The position numbers were made by a program, and so were the translations under genes. From contig DKZK01000021.1 of assembly GCA_002493625.1 (NCBI GenBank), positions 49,652 to 113,651 on the forward strand: 64,000 nt of DNA, given 5' to 3'. Each line of letters begins with the position of its first letter. Position 1 is the stretch's first letter. Below, piece after piece: positions 27,647 through 36,666 of this stretch. A model generated the notes under the pieces. It worked only from the letters and a program-made list of their open reading frames with translations. It made no database searches and was not told the DNA's origin. Origin of the DNA: Lachnospiraceae bacterium UBA7076. GTDB taxonomy: Bacteria > Bacillota > Clostridia > Lachnospirales > Lachnospiraceae.

Positions 27647-29044
27647 TTAAGCCTTCGCTTCCTTTTTTGCTTTTCTTGCTTTCTTTGCCTCAATTGCCTT
27701 ATCCGTAGGCTTCACCATAACAAGACATATAACAAGCGCTATGATGTATAACACGATTGTGGCATATAACACATGCTGATATCCTACAGGGTTTACCGTA
27801 ATCATCTCCGTTGTTCCATCCGCAAGCTCATGTGCAATCTGAACTTCTTTACCAAAATGATTTACAATCCATGTTGCCATCTGATTTCCCGTAAGACCTG
27901 CAAACGCCCATGCCGAAAGCGTAATACCATGGATTGCGCTTATGTTGCTCATTCCATAATGGTCGGAAAGCAGCGTAGGCACATTTGAAAAACCGCCGCC
28001 GTAGCCTGCATTTACAATAAAAATAAGTCCTAAAACCAAAATCATGAGAAGCGTATTGCCCTCGCCGTTTTCGATTCCGCTTGTAAGTAAAACAATTGCA
28101 GTAAATGCAATGGAAAGTATAAATATAAGCTTGTAAATTGTATTTCTGTCCTTCATGGTATCAGCCCATGCGGAAAAGCCAAGACGACCGCCTGCATTAA
28201 ACACTGCCGATACTGTTGAGATAATTCCTACGACGCTTGCAAGTCCTATACATTTTACAATCATCTTCTCCTGTGATATAAGCGCAAGACCACAGGTAAT
28301 ATTTATGTAGAACATAAGCCATATTCCAATGTAGTTTGTGATAGGCTTTGTCTTTATAACTGACATAATGCTTGTTTTTTCCTCTTTTCCCTGCGGCTCA
28401 TGCCAGCCCTCAGGCTTCTTTAAAAGAAGATGACCCACAAACATCATGACAAAGTAAACGCCTGCAAGTATAATAAACATTTTGTAAATTCCACGCTCGC
28501 CGAGATTCTCAAGCATCGCCTGCATAATCGGACTTGCTATAGCCTTTGCCGCTCCAAAGCCCGCAACCGCAAGTCCCGTGGCAAGACCCTTCCGGTCCTC
28601 GAACCAAAGCATAAGTGTCTTTACAGGTGACAAATATCCTGTTCCAAGTCCGATACCCATAATAAAGCCGTAGCACACATAGATACCGATAAGAGCCAGC
28701 TTGCTGCCATGTCCCGTCTCAGCTAACTGCTGCCCGCCATAATAAATAAAAAAGCCTGTTCCTGCCATACCTGCCGCAAAGCAGATAGCTGCAATCAATG
28801 AGGACTTATGTATATCCTTCTCCACGACATTTCCTAAAAATGCCGCTGACATTCCAAGGAAAAATATTGCAAAGGAAAATGCCCATTCCGTTGCCCCTTT
28901 AGAAAATCCTATATATGCTCCAATTTCTTCACTAAAAATTGACCAGCAGTAAACCGTACCGATACTGCAATGTAAAAGCAATGCCGGAATAGCAGCACGT
29001 ATCCATTTATTTGTACGCCATCCGCCTTTCTTCGTTTCTTCCAT
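27647..29044 (-). CDS. OFA-family MFS transporter
   Basis: A 465-residue major facilitator with 12 predicted membrane segments. It begins WIRAAIPALLLHCSIGTVYCWSIF-like and contains GIGLGTGYLSPVKTLMLWFEDRKGLATGLAVAGFG between TM4 and TM5, a hallmark of the oxalate/formate antiporter family. The substrate is probably a small carboxylate, but this is inferred only from the family. It ends in a lysine/alanine-rich cytoplasmic tail. It has its own promoter and terminator and so is likely monocistronic. Confidence 0.88.
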   Translation of the reverse strand: MEETKKGGWRTNKWIRAAIPALLLHCSIGTVYCWSIFSEEIGAYIGFSKGATEWAFSFAIFFLGMSAAFLGNVVEKDIHKSSLIAAICFAAGMAGTGFFIYYGGQQLAETGHGSKLALIGIYVCYGFIMGIGLGTGYLSPVKTLMLWFEDRKGLATGLAVAGFGAAKAIASPIMQAMLENLGERGIYKMFIILAGVYFVMMFVGHLLLKKPEGWHEPQGKEEKTSIMSVIKTKPITNYIGIWLMFYINITCGLALISQEKMIVKCIGLASVVGIISTVSAVFNAGGRLGFSAWADTMKDRNTIYKLIFILSIAFTAIVLLTSGIENGEGNTLLMILVLGLIFIVNAGYGGGFSNVPTLLSDHYGMSNISAIHGITLSAWAFAGLTGNQMATWIVNHFGKEVQIAHELADGTTEMITVNPVGYQHVLYATIVLYIIALVICLVMVKPTDKAIEAKKARKAKKEAKA

Positions 29045-29163
29045 TTTAAGTTTCTCCTCCTCAAATTTGTATTTAGCTTTTTTACATTATAATTTAACGT
29101 GAAAATATGTCCTAAACCTGCAAAAACCATAATTTCCGCTGTGTACAGACATAAACCTTTGTT

Positions 29164-29192
29164 ATTATACGCTCAATTTTTATGACTTTCAA
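29164..29192 (-). promoter_or_regulatory. Predicted sigma-A promoter for the MFS gene
   Basis: TTGAAA (29192-29187) and TATAAT (29169-29164) are separated by exactly 17 bases on the minus strand. This gives a 5' leader of about 115 bases before the MFS start codon; I see no riboswitch-like fold in it. Confidence 0.75.
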
Positions 29193-29233
29193 GGAAAAAA
29201 TAAAAGTACACAAAAATATACAAAAATAAATAC

Positions 29234-29275
29234 TCAAGTCATAGACCCACCGCAAGCAACAGGGCTCAAACTTGA
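29234..29275 (-). terminator. Probable terminator after the NusG-domain gene
   Basis: TCAAGT (29275-29270) pairs with ACTTGA (29239-29234), with inner GCCC/GGGT pairing, followed on the minus strand by TATTTATTTTTG. It lies 18 bases after the stop codon of the gene ending at 29293. Confidence 0.5.
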
Positions 29276-29292
29276 AACGGCATATAAATATA

Positions 29293-29742
29293 TCACCTGA
29301 CCTCTATAACAAGACTGTGAGGCAGACATACTATCGTCTCTCCCGTTTTACTTATGGCATTGTGCTTTACACAAATCTGCTCATGGCAGTCCGCCTCAGA
29401 AATATATGCCTTTCCTCTCTCTATGACAAGAATATTATATCCCTCAAATATATCTGCATCATCAGACTGCCCCTCACGGTCTGAAGCCGCAACAATTTTA
29501 TACTCTGTATCTTCATCAAGTGAAAAACTCTTTACTTCTTTTCCATCCAGATACACCTTTACCATTCTGCCCGTTTTCATTGACAGCTGCTGAAACACAA
29601 GCGCAGATGTGCCAATCAGCAATACGATGGATATAAGTATAATATCGGACTTATATCGTTTGCAAAAGCTTTTTTTTGCGTTTCCCGTCTGTTCGTTTTG
29701 ATTGTCTGTTCTGTTTTCCGGTTTATTCATTTCTAAGCGCAT
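29293..29742 (-). CDS. NusG domain II-containing membrane-anchored protein
   Basis: A 145-149-residue protein with a basic N-terminal segment, one transmembrane helix (about residues 33-53, IILISIVLLIGTSALVF) and an extracytoplasmic NusG domain II-like fold: YLDGKEVKSFSLDEDTEYKI and DCHEQICVKHNAISKTGETIVCLPHSLVIEV, where two cysteines may pair. Such proteins are common in Firmicutes, often near Gx transporters or Rnf genes; here the upstream neighbour is a chemotaxis receptor that it overlaps. Function unknown. Confidence 0.75.
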   Translation of the reverse strand: MRLEMNKPENRTDNQNEQTGNAKKSFCKRYKSDIILISIVLLIGTSALVFQQLSMKTGRMVKVYLDGKEVKSFSLDEDTEYKIVAASDREGQSDDADIFEGYNILVIERGKAYISEADCHEQICVKHNAISKTGETIVCLPHSLVIEVR

Positions 29743-31216
29743 TTAACCTGTCCGCCAACGACTGAAGCTCGTTAACCATATTTCCTACGTCACCGACAAT
29801 GTCGGAGTTTTCATCACTTGACTCCAAAGTTGCCTGTGAATGGGCTGTTACCTCCTCCGTAGCAGCCGATATCGTCTGTATGCTCTCAACAATCGCCTCA
29901 TTTGAACTTGCAAGCTCTCCTACCAGCTGTGACAGTTCCTCCGTCTGCTGCTGAATGTCAGTCGTTTTGCTTGCAATTGTTTCAAAACTTGAAGCTGTTT
30001 CAGTAGCCGCAATACCCTGAAGCTTACTGTTATCCATAAGGTAATTTATAACCTTTACAACCATATCTAACTCAGATGAAATATTCTCAATAAGGTCTGC
30101 TATATTAACCGTTGCATCCTGTGTCTGGTCAGCAAGATTTGTTATCTCTGATGCAACAACCGCAAAGCCCTTTCCTGCCTCTCCTACTCTTGCCGCCTCT
30201 ATGGAAGCATTCAGCGCAAGAAGGCTTGTCTGTGATGTAATGTTATCGATAATCTCAATAATGGACTGCATCTGTCCATTATATTCCATAAGCTTTGCAA
30301 GCTCCTCCGAAACCTTCTTGCTGGCGTCATCCGAAATATTAACCTGCTTGATAAGCTCGTCAATTTTTTCCCTGCCTGTGGCAACCTCAGCGCCCGCATC
30401 CTCCATTCCGGATTCAATCTGTGATGCAACATCCTCAACCCTGCGGACAAAATCCTGTATTTCCTCCGTCTTCATGAGCTGTGACTGTATAGACTCCGCA
30501 GTATCGTTTGTTCCGTTTGAAACTTCTTCCATGGAATTTTTTGTATTTACAAATGAAGCTTCAAGGTTATCCATCTTCTCAGACACCCTGTTTATATTTC
30601 CCGACATATGGGAGGATATATCCATAATCTGATTAAGCATGGCAGTAACCCTTGCCTTGTCGTTTTCAATCTGGGTAAGCTTATCCTCATTATTCTGCAT
30701 CATAACCTTTGACATGAACAGCATGAAAACAAAATACAAAATGACGAAAGCAATTCTTATCTCAACATTTGGTAAGTCCTCTGCTGAAATTTCCCCCTGA
30801 ATACCTGTATAGATAACATTTAAAATATTTATAACCACAAGCCCGATACCCATTCTCGTTGTGTATTTTATATCACTGTATACAAGTACAAACAAAGAAA
30901 CAAGTATTCCATATACAAATGCAACAGGCGAATATGTAGTGAAAACCGTAAATGTATAGAATATTCCATAGCCTACGCCAAATATCAGGCGTATAAGAAT
31001 ACTGCTTTTGTCACGCCGGAATGTAACATGCATAAGAATTAGCGGAACTAAAGAAAGGGATGCAAAGATACAAAAATATAACAGGGTTCTGCTTTTTTTC
31101 AGAACCTCTATTATATAAGCCCCCAAAAGCACGATATTGTAAATCGTATAACCAACTATTAAAACTCTGTTGTTTCTTGCCATCTCACGTTGTGAGGCAG
31201 ACATGTTTTCGTTCAT
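29723..31216 (-). CDS. Methyl-accepting chemotaxis protein
   Basis: A 497-residue receptor. The N-terminal part (residues 15-185) holds about six transmembrane segments rather than the usual two flanking a periplasmic domain, so it probably senses something in or at the membrane. The signalling hairpin tip is SQTSLLALNASIEAARVGEAGKGF, described here by its core LLALNASIEAARVGE. A long coiled coil precedes and follows it. GGAGG precedes the ATG at 31216. It implies a motile host, but no other che or flagellar gene is in the window. Confidence 0.9.
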   Translation of the reverse strand: MNENMSASQREMARNNRVLIVGYTIYNIVLLGAYIIEVLKKSRTLLYFCIFASLSLVPLILMHVTFRRDKSSILIRLIFGVGYGIFYTFTVFTTYSPVAFVYGILVSLFVLVYSDIKYTTRMGIGLVVINILNVIYTGIQGEISAEDLPNVEIRIAFVILYFVFMLFMSKVMMQNNEDKLTQIENDKARVTAMLNQIMDISSHMSGNINRVSEKMDNLEASFVNTKNSMEEVSNGTNDTAESIQSQLMKTEEIQDFVRRVEDVASQIESGMEDAGAEVATGREKIDELIKQVNISDDASKKVSEELAKLMEYNGQMQSIIEIIDNITSQTSLLALNASIEAARVGEAGKGFAVVASEITNLADQTQDATVNIADLIENISSELDMVVKVINYLMDNSKLQGIAATETASSFETIASKTTDIQQQTEELSQLVGELASSNEAIVESIQTISAATEEVTAHSQATLESSDENSDIVGDVGNMVNELQSLADRLNALRNE

Positions 31217-31271
31217 TTTTAAACCTCCGTCAAATGCATTATTTTATTATTCAATTTACACCCCAACTTTT

Positions 31272-31300
31272 ATTTTATCATACAGGAAATAATATTGCAA
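31272..31300 (-). promoter_or_regulatory. Predicted sigma-A promoter for the chemotaxis receptor
   Basis: TTGCAA (31300-31295) and TAAAAT (31277-31272) are separated by 17 bases on the minus strand, 56 bases before the start codon. Confidence 0.55.
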
Positions 31301-31354
31301 AATTTTATTTTGCCGAGTCTTTGTCGCATATTTGTTAAAATTTATTACTGACAT

Positions 31355-33019
31355 TTACCTTGCCTCATATTTGTCAAACCTTGTCCTTGCACTCTCAACA
31401 ATTTCCTGCGGATACCCAAGCACCGATAAAAGCGCAATGGCATTTGATTTTCCGCCTATGCCCTTGTTTATGTGATAGTCAAAGATTATATTCTCCTCAT
31501 TAATGCGGCTTTCAAAATAAAAGTTTTCGTACTTTTCCTTCATTCCATTTACAAGCTCCATATCATGGGTGGCTATAAGCACATAATGTCCTGTTCCTGC
31601 AAAATAATCAAGTATTGCAAAAGAAGCGGCAATACGCTCATGGGTGTTTGTTCCCTTTAATATCTCATCAATAACAATAAGCGACTTTTCATTTTTATCA
31701 TCACGGTCTAACATTTCCTTTATGCGCTTTGCCTCTCTTATATAATAGCTGTCGCCTGTAACAACATCATCACGGAGCGCCATAGAGCTTACAACGTATA
31801 CCTTCGGCATTGAAAATTCATCTGCAGTACACGTAAATACTGTCTGCGCAAGTATTGTATTTACTGCAAGCGCCTTCATAAGGGTTGATTTACCGGAGGC
31901 GTTTGCGCCGGAAATAAGCGCCCTGTTTTTCAAGGTAAAATCATTTGGCACTGCATTTTCTATAAGCGGGTGCACAAGATTTTTTACGCTAAACTCCTCT
32001 GCATCTCCTATATCGGGATTGCAGCAGCATACGCTTTCACGAAATGAGGCGACAGATATTCCCATGTCAATTTCCCCAACCAGTTCATAAAGCTTCATAA
32101 TCTGCTCCTGTCTTCCGCTCACCGCCCTCATAACACGATTAAACATGGAAAGCTCAAGGAGCGTTACGCCATATAAAAAATCAGCCAATTCAGCCATTAC
32201 ATCCCCTGAAAGAGAGTAATTTTTTCTTGTCTGCCACCTTATAAGCTTTTTTGAAACATCCTTCATATCATTGCATATTTCCACGATTTCATCTGATATT
32301 TTCAAGTCCGTTTTATTTTCGCTCTCCACAATAAACCTTGAAAAAACAAGAAGCTGTTTAAGACCGCCCGCCGCATTAAGAAATTCCTCATACCTCATTT
32401 TTGCCAGCGTGTACACCGTAAGATTGATTGCACCGATTAATATTATCCCAAGAAAAAATTCATATGCGACAAACACGGATGCTATCACAAAAGCAAGCAG
32501 TAAAAGCTGTAAAATGTAATAGCACGCCGTATATGGAATTTTCCAGTTTTGTGAATTCATAAGAAAAGACGGCAGATAAAAGCTGCTCTCCAGCTTGCCG
32601 AACCCCTTAAGCCCCTTTTCAAGGGTTTTGCGCTTCGCCGCATTATTTTTATAAAACTCTGTCTGCTCTTTCAGGGCTGTGAGCTTATTTTTTTCGACAT
32701 TTACATCATGAAGCCTGTGATACAGGTACTGCTCTCCCACATAGCTTTTTGTATGATTCATCCTTAAAAATACCATGTCCATTTCAAGGTCGTTCCATGT
32801 GGTTTTATCAAGCTCCGAAAAGCCCCTTTGGCACATTTCATCGTGATATATTTTTATGCAGTCCATTCTGTCATATGCAAGCTCCATATCAGTATCTGAG
32901 GTCTTCTTTCCAAAATCATCTTCTGCATTTTTATTTTCTGCCAAACCGCCCTGAAGCACTGCATCCTTTTTTTTCAGCAGGCTCATAAAGGCGTTTCCCT
33001 CGCCTTGCCTTTTATCCAA
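31355..33019 (-). CDS. MutS-family ATPase with transmembrane segments
   Basis: A 554-residue protein. The C-terminal half is a MutS domain V ATPase: Walker A SGANASGKSTLMKAL, Walker B LIVIDEILKGTNTHER and the following ATHDMELV switch. The N-terminal half lacks the MutS mismatch-binding domain and instead has two hydrophobic segments (ACYYILQLLLLAFVIASVFV and FFLGIILIGAINLTVYTL). This is the membrane-associated MutS-like subgroup of unknown role. A TTG at 33019, 7 bases after GGAGAG, is the best start and leaves 16 bases to nspC; an ATG at 32986 is an alternative. Confidence 0.82.
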   Translation of the reverse strand: MDKRQGEGNAFMSLLKKKDAVLQGGLAENKNAEDDFGKKTSDTDMELAYDRMDCIKIYHDEMCQRGFSELDKTTWNDLEMDMVFLRMNHTKSYVGEQYLYHRLHDVNVEKNKLTALKEQTEFYKNNAAKRKTLEKGLKGFGKLESSFYLPSFLMNSQNWKIPYTACYYILQLLLLAFVIASVFVAYEFFLGIILIGAINLTVYTLAKMRYEEFLNAAGGLKQLLVFSRFIVESENKTDLKISDEIVEICNDMKDVSKKLIRWQTRKNYSLSGDVMAELADFLYGVTLLELSMFNRVMRAVSGRQEQIMKLYELVGEIDMGISVASFRESVCCCNPDIGDAEEFSVKNLVHPLIENAVPNDFTLKNRALISGANASGKSTLMKALAVNTILAQTVFTCTADEFSMPKVYVVSSMALRDDVVTGDSYYIREAKRIKEMLDRDDKNEKSLIVIDEILKGTNTHERIAASFAILDYFAGTGHYVLIATHDMELVNGMKEKYENFYFESRINEENIIFDYHINKGIGGKSNAIALLSVLGYPQEIVESARTRFDKYEAR

Positions 33020-33035
33020 TATATTCTCTCCTTCC

Positions 33036-34163
33036 CTATAATCTGCCTTTAAAATCCTCATAGGAAAACATTTTATATAAGCTGATTTTATCGCCCTCCC
33101 TGATATAGATGGCAGGCAGGGGCATCCCGTTAAAGGTATTATTTTTTACCATTGTATAAATCGCCATATCGGTAAAAACAAGTCTGTCCCCAATAGTAAG
33201 GGGCTCGTCAAAGGAATAGTCACCTATTATGTCTCCTGCAAGGCATGTAGGTCCGCCCAGACGGTATGTATATTTCTTTTCTCCTGCCATACCGGAATCA
33301 ATTATAAATGGTCTGTATGGCATTTCAAGGACGTCCGGCATGTGACATGCTGCCGAAGCGTCAACTATGGCTATATCCGGTCCGTTTTTCATAATTTCAC
33401 GCACTTCCGTCACAAGCCAGCCTGCATTTAAGGCAACCGCTTCCCCCGGCTCTATATATACCTCCAGCTTATATTTTTCCCTGAGTTTTTTTATGCGCTC
33501 CACCAGAAGATGTATGTTATATCCCTCTTTTGTAATATGATGTCCGCCCCCTAAATTTATCCATTCAATCTTTCTCAGGTATTCCCCAAATTTTTCCTCC
33601 ACCACGTCCAACGTCCTTGCAAGCACCTCTGCGCCCTGCTCGCACATTGTATGAAAATGTATTCCGCTAATTCCCGCCATATCCATTTTATCGAGGTCGT
33701 CCTTTTTTGTTCCAAGCCTTGACCCGGTTATGCAGGGATTATAAATATCCGTCTCTATCTCCGAATACTCAGGATTAATTCTTATGCCGCATTTTATGCT
33801 TCTTCCCGAAGTCTTCACCCTGTTCTTAAAACGCTCCCACTGGGCGGGCGTATTAAAAATTATATGGTCGGCAAATTTTACAAGCTCGCCCATCTCCTCC
33901 TCGCCGTATGCAGGTGAGAAAACGTGCACCTCCCTGTCAGGCATCTCCTCATGTCCAAGCCTTGCCTCGTAAAGTCCGCTTGCGGTGGTGCCGCAAAGAT
34001 ATTCGCCCATAAACGGGTACAGGGAATATGCGGAAAATGCCTTTTGCGCCAGAAGTATTTTTGCGCCGCTTTCTCTCTGTACATCACGGAGTATTTCCAG
34101 ATTGGATTTCAATTTGTCCTTGTCGATTATATATGCAGGGGTTTTTATACTATGGTAATTCAT
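33036..34163 (-). CDS. nspC: Carboxynorspermidine/carboxyspermidine decarboxylase
   Basis: A 375-residue alanine-racemase-fold PLP decarboxylase. The PLP lysine is in LLAQKAFSAY (Lys41), and GIHFHTMCEQGAE, WINLGGGHHIT and YIEPGEAVALNAGW form the rest of the site. CHMPDVLEMPYRP matches NspC. It decarboxylates carboxyspermidine to spermidine (or the norspermidine analogue). The ATG at 34163 is chosen because GGAG precedes it by 6 bases. It is the distal partner of the dehydrogenase at 38033. Confidence 0.92.
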   Translation of the reverse strand: MNYHSIKTPAYIIDKDKLKSNLEILRDVQRESGAKILLAQKAFSAYSLYPFMGEYLCGTTASGLYEARLGHEEMPDREVHVFSPAYGEEEMGELVKFADHIIFNTPAQWERFKNRVKTSGRSIKCGIRINPEYSEIETDIYNPCITGSRLGTKKDDLDKMDMAGISGIHFHTMCEQGAEVLARTLDVVEEKFGEYLRKIEWINLGGGHHITKEGYNIHLLVERIKKLREKYKLEVYIEPGEAVALNAGWLVTEVREIMKNGPDIAIVDASAACHMPDVLEMPYRPFIIDSGMAGEKKYTYRLGGPTCLAGDIIGDYSFDEPLTIGDRLVFTDMAIYTMVKNNTFNGMPLPAIYIREGDKISLYKMFSYEDFKGRL

Positions 34164-34307
34164 TGTTTTCTCCAATTTATGTTCTTTCAGTTCATGGTAT
34201 CTGTGATTTAAAGTTTAAATTTTTTTATCTTTTACATTATCCAGACAATTGCAAAACTCTGCGTTTACGAACGACCGTTGTACACCTGCAATTGCCTATT
34301 TACACTA

Positions 34308-35399
34308 TCATAATATTATAAGTTCTTTGGCTGACGCTGCAAGATTCCTGTATCCATCCTCTGTTACGATTATCATGTCCTCGATGCGCACGCCAAATTT
34401 ACCCGGCAGATATATTCCCGGCTCTACGGTTATGCATACTCCCGGTTCAAGAATGTAATCACATTTTGGCGAAAATCTTGGTTCCTCGTGAATGTAAAGA
34501 CCTACGCCGTGTCCCAGACCGTGTCCAAAATAGTCTCCGTAGCCTGCATCCGCAATTATGCTTCTTGCAACTGCATCTACATCAGAGCATTTTGCGCCTG
34601 CTTTAACAGCCTTTAACGCCTCTGTCTGCGCAAGCAATACGGTATTGTACACTTCCAGCTTTTCACCCTCAGGCTCCTCGCCCATGATTACCGTTCTCGT
34701 CATATCGGAGCAGTAGCCCTCGTAAATACAGCCAAAGTCCATTGTTACAAAGTCTCCTCTTGTTATGACCTTATCCGTTGGAACAGCATGGGGAAGTGAT
34801 GAATTTTTGCCTGATGCAACAATTGTGTCAAAGCTGAGTCCCGATGCCCCAAGGGACTTCATCGTATATTCAAGCTCTAAGGCAGCCTCCTTTTCCGTCA
34901 TGCCCTCCTCAATAAATGTCAACATGTGAAGAAACGACTTGTCGCCTATTGCCTCCGCCTTTGCAAGCCTTTCTATCTCATCGGCAGTTTTTACTCTGCG
35001 CAAATTGTTTACCACATCGTCAAGTCCAACAAGCTCCGCCATATCCGTTAATTCTCTGTAGTATTTGTCATACATGTTGTAGGATATGTGCAGATTTTCA
35101 AATCCAATGTTCAGCCTTCTTTTGGAATTATGAAACAATCCCTCCAGAAGCTCCCTGACAGTTTTTGCATATCCCTTGGAGGCGATGTCAATGCAGGTAT
35201 AATCAGGCGCCTGTATCGTAACCATTTCCGTGTATCTTGAATCAGTCAGTATATATGCTGCGCCGCCTGTTACAAGCATACAGCCCTCATGACCTGCATA
35301 CCCTGATATGAAATGTATGTTGTAGCCATCTGTAAGAAGAAGCGCATCCTGCTTTTTTTCTTCCATTATTTCTCTTAAAATATCTATTTTTTCTTTCAT
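34308..35399 (-). CDS. M24-family Xaa-Pro aminopeptidase
   Basis: A 363-residue metallopeptidase. The N-terminal creatinase-like domain is followed by the M24 catalytic domain with metal ligands in MDFGCIYEGYCSDMTR, HGLGHGVGLYIHE, VEPGIYLPGKFGVRIED. It would remove N-terminal residues before proline or split Xaa-Pro dipeptides. The ATG follows AAGGAGG, which is the end of a dispersed leader repeat. It is embedded in the polyamine cluster without an obvious metabolic link. Confidence 0.92.
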   Translation of the reverse strand: MKEKIDILREIMEEKKQDALLLTDGYNIHFISGYAGHEGCMLVTGGAAYILTDSRYTEMVTIQAPDYTCIDIASKGYAKTVRELLEGLFHNSKRRLNIGFENLHISYNMYDKYYRELTDMAELVGLDDVVNNLRRVKTADEIERLAKAEAIGDKSFLHMLTFIEEGMTEKEAALELEYTMKSLGASGLSFDTIVASGKNSSLPHAVPTDKVITRGDFVTMDFGCIYEGYCSDMTRTVIMGEEPEGEKLEVYNTVLLAQTEALKAVKAGAKCSDVDAVARSIIADAGYGDYFGHGLGHGVGLYIHEEPRFSPKCDYILEPGVCITVEPGIYLPGKFGVRIEDMIIVTEDGYRNLAASAKELIIL

Positions 35400-35410
35400 T
35401 ATAAAGCTCC

Positions 35411-35457
35411 CCTCCTTTAAACGTCAGCCATTCCGTATCTGCCTTCGCATAAGTTCC
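35411..35457 (-). repeat. Dispersed leader repeat, copy at the M24 peptidase
   Basis: Minus-strand sequence GGAATGGCTGACGTT followed by AAGGAGG, directly forming the ribosome binding site of the M24 peptidase gene. Related copies occur at 42619-42650, 50241-50263 and 50728-50778, with a degenerate one at 47692-47722. The palindrome ATTTAC-AAA-GTAAAT lies just upstream, near 35459-35473, and recurs twice at 47743-47820. Confidence 0.7.
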
Positions 35458-35513
35458 CATTTACTTTGTAAATCGAGAAACCATGAGCTGATGCCGGTTA
35501 CCATATCCGTTGC

Positions 35514-36626
35514 TTACATACTCATAATAATTTCCCTTGCAACGCTTTCCTCTATAGGTGTGGCAAACACGCCCTCACTAAATTCAACAACTGCTCCTAT
35601 TCCCTTTTGCAAAACAAATCTGAGGCGTCCGTCCCTTACTTTTTTATCGGTATACAGCTTTTTGACAAGCGCTTCCCTGTCAATATAATCTGGAATTTCC
35701 ACCGGAAGATGTGCCTTTTTAAGTAATTCCATAACCTCATTTTCCTCGTCAGCGGAAACATACCCCAGCCTGTTCGCCAGCTTCACCTGCGCAACCATTC
35801 CGATTGACACGGCTTCACCGTGAAGCAGCCTGTAATCACTTACCGTTTCGATAGCCCTGCCAACAGTGTGTCCAAGGTTAAGAACCTCCCTGAGCCCGCT
35901 TTCACGCTCGTCCTTCATGACAACCTGATATTTAATTCTGCAATTTTCATTTGCTATATGCTCACAGGCAGCTCTGTCAAAAGAAAGTATATCCTCCATA
36001 TGCGCATTTAAATAATCAAATAATTCCCTGCTGTCAAGACATGCATGCTTTATCGTCTCTGCAAGACCACTGTACAACTGTTTTTCCGGCAGGGTTTTCC
36101 ATGCCTCTATGTCTATATATACCTTTTTTGGCTGATTGAAAAGTCCGATTAAGTTTGTTGCCAACGGGGTATCAACCGCCGTCTTACCGCCGATTGAGGC
36201 GTCTGCTGCGGAAAGCAGCGTGGTTGAATAATTGATAAACGGCACGCCCCTGCCAAAGGTTCCTGCAACAAAACCTGCTAAATCGGACACAACGCCTCCG
36301 CCTATGGCAAGTATGCAGCAGTCCCTGCGATAGCCCTTTTCAAGCATGGCGTCCTCAATTTCTTCCTTTGTCTTTCTCGTCTTGCTTTTTTCTCCTGCCT
36401 CAAACACAAAAAGGTCTGCGCTGAAGCCCTCGTCCTTAAGCCCTTGCAAAATATCCTCTGCATACAGCTCCTTAACAATACTGTCCGTAACTACGGCAAA
36501 CTTTTTTATGTTTCCCACCAAGCCGTTTTTTATATCTGAAACCAGCTTTCCTGACAGTCCAAAGCCTATTTCTATATCGTAGCTGTCGTCCACAACTCTT
36601 TTTAATTCCACGTTAAATGTCGACAT
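35514..36626 (-). CDS. aroB: 3-dehydroquinate synthase
   Basis: A 370-residue NAD- and zinc-dependent enzyme of the shikimate pathway. Motifs include the nucleotide-binding CCILAIGGGVVSDLAGFVAG region (GGGVVSDLAGF), YSTTLLSAADASIGGKTAVD, and zinc ligands in ETIKHACLD and LNLGHTVGRAIE plus LLHGEAVSIGM. CAGGAGG precedes the ATG. It is the only shikimate gene in the window and stands between MATE and peptidase genes. Confidence 0.96.
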   Translation of the reverse strand: MSTFNVELKRVVDDSYDIEIGFGLSGKLVSDIKNGLVGNIKKFAVVTDSIVKELYAEDILQGLKDEGFSADLFVFEAGEKSKTRKTKEEIEDAMLEKGYRRDCCILAIGGGVVSDLAGFVAGTFGRGVPFINYSTTLLSAADASIGGKTAVDTPLATNLIGLFNQPKKVYIDIEAWKTLPEKQLYSGLAETIKHACLDSRELFDYLNAHMEDILSFDRAACEHIANENCRIKYQVVMKDERESGLREVLNLGHTVGRAIETVSDYRLLHGEAVSIGMVAQVKLANRLGYVSADEENEVMELLKKAHLPVEIPDYIDREALVKKLYTDKKVRDGRLRFVLQKGIGAVVEFSEGVFATPIEESVAREIIMSM

Positions 36627-36666
36627 AATTTACCTCCTGACTATAAAATAATCCGCCTTTCCTGTA

